DNA of 64,000 nucleotides from Flavobacteriaceae bacterium (GTDB lineage Bacteria > Bacteroidota > Bacteroidia > Flavobacteriales > Flavobacteriaceae). The stretch is from the NCBI GenBank assembly GCA_014238425.1, contig JABABD010000009.1, positions 124,001 through 188,000 of the forward strand, written 5' to 3'. The notes under the pieces are model-generated. The model searched no databases, was not told where the DNA came from, and saw only the letters and a list, made by a program, of their open reading frames with translations. Below are positions 61,907-64,000 of the stretch, one piece after another. Position numbers and translations under genes: made by a program. Positions within the stretch are counted from its first letter, which is position 1, and every line of letters begins with the position of its first letter.

Positions 61907-63081
61907 GGTCTGATTTTTTTGAATATCAAGCGCAGACAACTTCGCACCCTTTAGCTATGGAGATTCAAAGCGCTGAAGGTTCGTACATTTACGATAATAA
62001 TAACAGGCCTTATCTTGATTTTGTTGCTGGTATATCTGCCTGTAGTTTAGGGCATCGACATCCAAAAATTGTAGACGCCATAAAAAATCAATTAGATAAG
62101 TATCTACATGTTATGGTATATGGCGAATATGTGCAAAAGCCGGCCGTAGCGCTTTGCGAATTATTGGCAAAGCATCTTCCTAATCCTTTACAAACAACCT
62201 ATCTTACTGCCTCTGGCACAGAAGCTATCGAAGGCGCTCTTAAATTAGCAAGACGCTATACTGGTAGAAGTGAAATTATCGCTGCCAATCACGCCTATCA
62301 TGGCAATACAATGGGAGCTTTGAGTGTCATGGGTTACGAAGAACGTAAACAGCCTTTTAGGCCTTTAATTTCAGATATAAGATTCATTGAATTTAATAAT
62401 AACAGTCATTTAGAGCATATTACTAGTAAAACAGCTGCCGTACTTCTAGAAACAATTCAAGGCGGTGCAGGTTTTATAGAGCCAAAAAACGACTACCTTT
62501 TAAAAGTGCAGAAACGCTGTAACGCTATTGGAGCGCTATTAATTCTAGATGAGATACAACCTGGTATTGGTCGCACGGGAAAACTTTTTGGTTTCGAAAA
62601 TTACAACTGCATTCCTGACATTGTTGTCACTGGTAAAGGACTTGGAGGTGGATTACCAATAGGTGCTTTTACAGCATCCAAAGAGATGATGGATTCGCTC
62701 AAGGACAATCCCAAATTAGGTCACATCACAACTTTTGGCGGTCATCCTGTTATTGCTGCTGCAGCGCTAGCAACATTAAAAGAAATAACCGAATCTAATC
62801 TTATAGCCGAAACATTAAGGAAAGAACAGCTCATCAGGAAACATCTTCAACATTCAGCCATAACTGAAATTAGAGGCAAAGGATTAATGCTTGCGGCACT
62901 GACAGATTCAGCCAAACTAACTAATAAGGTCATATTAGAATGTCAAGAGAAAGGCCTTATTCTGTTTTGGTTATTGTTTGAACCCAGAGCCATACGAATT
63001 ACACCGCCACTTACCATTTCAGATTCAGAAATTATTAAAGGGTGTAATATTCTAAAAGATGTTTTAACGAAACTAAATTAA
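61903..63081 (+). CDS. Class III aminotransferase (acetylornithine/GABA type)
   Basis: The 392-residue PLP enzyme has FVAGISACSLGHRHPKI, SGTEAIEGALKLAR, the aspartate in LILDEIQPGIGRTG and the PLP lysine in VVTGKGLGGGLPIG. These are the marks of the acetylornithine, ornithine or omega-amino acid aminotransferases; the acceptor and donor cannot be assigned without more detail. It starts inside the OstA-like gene (4-bp ATGA overlap), so the two are co-translated although unrelated in function. Confidence 0.88.
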   Translation: MRSDFFEYQAQTTSHPLAMEIQSAEGSYIYDNNNRPYLDFVAGISACSLGHRHPKIVDAIKNQLDKYLHVMVYGEYVQKPAVALCELLAKHLPNPLQTTYLTASGTEAIEGALKLARRYTGRSEIIAANHAYHGNTMGALSVMGYEERKQPFRPLISDIRFIEFNNNSHLEHITSKTAAVLLETIQGGAGFIEPKNDYLLKVQKRCNAIGALLILDEIQPGIGRTGKLFGFENYNCIPDIVVTGKGLGGGLPIGAFTASKEMMDSLKDNPKLGHITTFGGHPVIAAAALATLKEITESNLIAETLRKEQLIRKHLQHSAITEIRGKGLMLAALTDSAKLTNKVILECQEKGLILFWLLFEPRAIRITPPLTISDSEIIKGCNILKDVLTKLN

Positions 63082-63241
63082 AACAAACAACCGTTCAAAC
63101 TCTAACTATTTAATAATCAATAACAAAACGGTCTCGCTCTAGTTTTTTGTTAATTACTTTGTTAAAAACAATTAAAAACTAAACAACTATTCCAAGCCTA
63201 AGAACACTACATTTAATTCCCGAAGACCAACTGTTGTGCCT

Positions 63242-64000
63242 ATGGAGTTTAGTCATGAAGACGATAACGAAAAATTTTCTCTTACTAGATTTGAATCAAT
63301 GTTGAAGACCAATAATGTCTTATTCTTTGATTCGACAGAATTTGAAAATATTATACATCACTATCTCAATACCGGTAAAATAGCTTTGGCAAAAAAGGCT
63401 ATTAAACTAGGTCTGCAACAACATCCAGGAAGTATAAACTTAAAGCTTTTCAAAATTGAGATTTGTGTCTTTGAAGACAAGTTAGATATTGCTGAAACGC
63501 TTCTGGATGAGTTATATCATATCGACCCTTTTAATGAAGAAATCTTTATTCAAAAGGCTAATATCTTCTCAAAAAAAGATCAACATCAAGAAGCTATAGA
63601 TGTTTTATTGCAGGCATTGAACCTAGCCGAAGACTTATCTGATTTGTATTCGTTGATTGGCATGGAATACCTTTTCCTTGATCAATTTGAAGACGCCAAA
63701 GTGTATTTCATGAAGTGTCTAGAGGGAGATAATCAAGATTATTCTGCACTTTACAATGTAATTTATTGCTTCGATTTCTTAGATCAAAATGCCGAAGCCA
63801 TTGATTACTTAAACCTATATCTTGATACAAATCCATACTGTGAAGTTGCCTGGCATCAATTAGGCAAACAATTCTTTGCACTCAAAGAATATGAAAAAGC
63901 TTTATCTTCTTTTGAATTTGCCATTATTTCAGATGATCAATTCATAGGAGCTTATCTTGAAAAAGGAAAAGTCTTGGAAAAACTTGGAAGATACAATGAA
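63242..64000 (+). CDS. TPR-repeat protein (partial, C-terminus off window)
   Basis: The frame starts with the ATG at 63242 (MEFSHEDDNEKFSL) and stays open to the window end (253 residues). There is no signal peptide; the protein is acidic at first and then made of TPR-like helix pairs (YLNTGKIALAKKAIKLGLQQHPGSI, LYSLIGMEYLFLDQFEDAKVYF, WHQLGKQFFALKEYEKALSSFEFA). It is a scaffold-type cytoplasmic protein of unknown partner. The 160-bp gap before it holds no gene that I can see. Confidence 0.85.
   Translation, partial: MEFSHEDDNEKFSLTRFESMLKTNNVLFFDSTEFENIIHHYLNTGKIALAKKAIKLGLQQHPGSINLKLFKIEICVFEDKLDIAETLLDELYHIDPFNEEIFIQKANIFSKKDQHQEAIDVLLQALNLAEDLSDLYSLIGMEYLFLDQFEDAKVYFMKCLEGDNQDYSALYNVIYCFDFLDQNAEAIDYLNLYLDTNPYCEVAWHQLGKQFFALKEYEKALSSFEFAIISDDQFIGAYLEKGKVLEKLGRYNE

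Overview
The window is AT-rich DNA from a member of the Bacteroidota, almost certainly a (probably marine) Flavobacteriaceae. The evidence is a gliding-motility lipoprotein of the GldI type, a secreted metallopeptidase with a type IX secretion (Por) C-terminal sorting domain, many short lipobox lipoproteins, several flavobacterial DUF families (DUF5683, DUF6122, DUF3810, DUF6503), seven-TM AraC regulators, and promoter boxes of the Bacteroidota type TAnnTTTG. Almost every base is chromosomal core. No insertion sequence, prophage or CRISPR array was seen. Both ends cut genes.

Layout. 1-3819 (minus): a truncated beta-lactamase-like lipoprotein, a TPR/S41 peptidase and a membrane-bound AraC regulator. 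3899-8177 (minus): a tight six-gene operon (ArsM-like methyltransferase, TlpA-like thioredoxin, solitary DsbD-N-like domain, homocysteine S-methyltransferase, DsrE-like protein, cysteine desulfurase) behind a 24-bp perfect palindrome. This sulfur/redox set is the most accessory-looking part of the first half. 8178-8837: a scarred intergenic stretch with tRNA-Pro(TGG), its terminator, and a 13-bp duplicate of the tRNA 5' end. 8838-10388: a PQQ-type aldose dehydrogenase with a cytochrome c partner. 10439-16480: udk, ftsB/divIC-like, methylmalonyl-CoA mutase small and large subunits with a lipoprotein between them, and a 2,4-dienoyl-CoA reductase-like SDR. 16642-22340: two convergent M16 peptidases.

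22494-28383 (plus): parA, parB, DUF5683, dapB, a four-helix-bundle (S23/IVP-like) protein, a long lepB, WbqC and DUF6122. 28372-34621 (minus): an EEP-family hydrolase, two rhomboids, mutL, a small membrane protein, ribH and a TPR membrane protein. 34756-36768 (plus): recF, a DciA-like DUF721 protein, a decayed VOC (glyoxalase-fold) pseudogene and a cold-shock protein. 36849-41014 (minus): T9SS-exported M4-type metallopeptidase, ndk and a PhoD-like phosphatase. 41101-43877 (plus): a DHH phosphoesterase, gldI and a cyclophilin-FKBP fusion. 43920-56660 carries pepD, a DUF3810 protein, a two-gene amidohydrolase pair, DUF6503, an rRNA methyltransferase, a Rel/Spo enzyme, a Fur-family regulator and purA.

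56676-59952 is the second accessory island: a seven-TM AraC regulator, a large lipoprotein with a Cys-rich segment, Gly-rich linker and a C-terminal domain that looks like a permuted NlpC/P60-type (His then Cys) fold, and a small lipoprotein right behind it. This looks like a surface enzyme or effector with a partner or immunity lipoprotein and I do not recognise it as a described system. 60122-64000 returns to core genes: an OstA/LptA-like protein, a class III aminotransferase and a truncated TPR protein.
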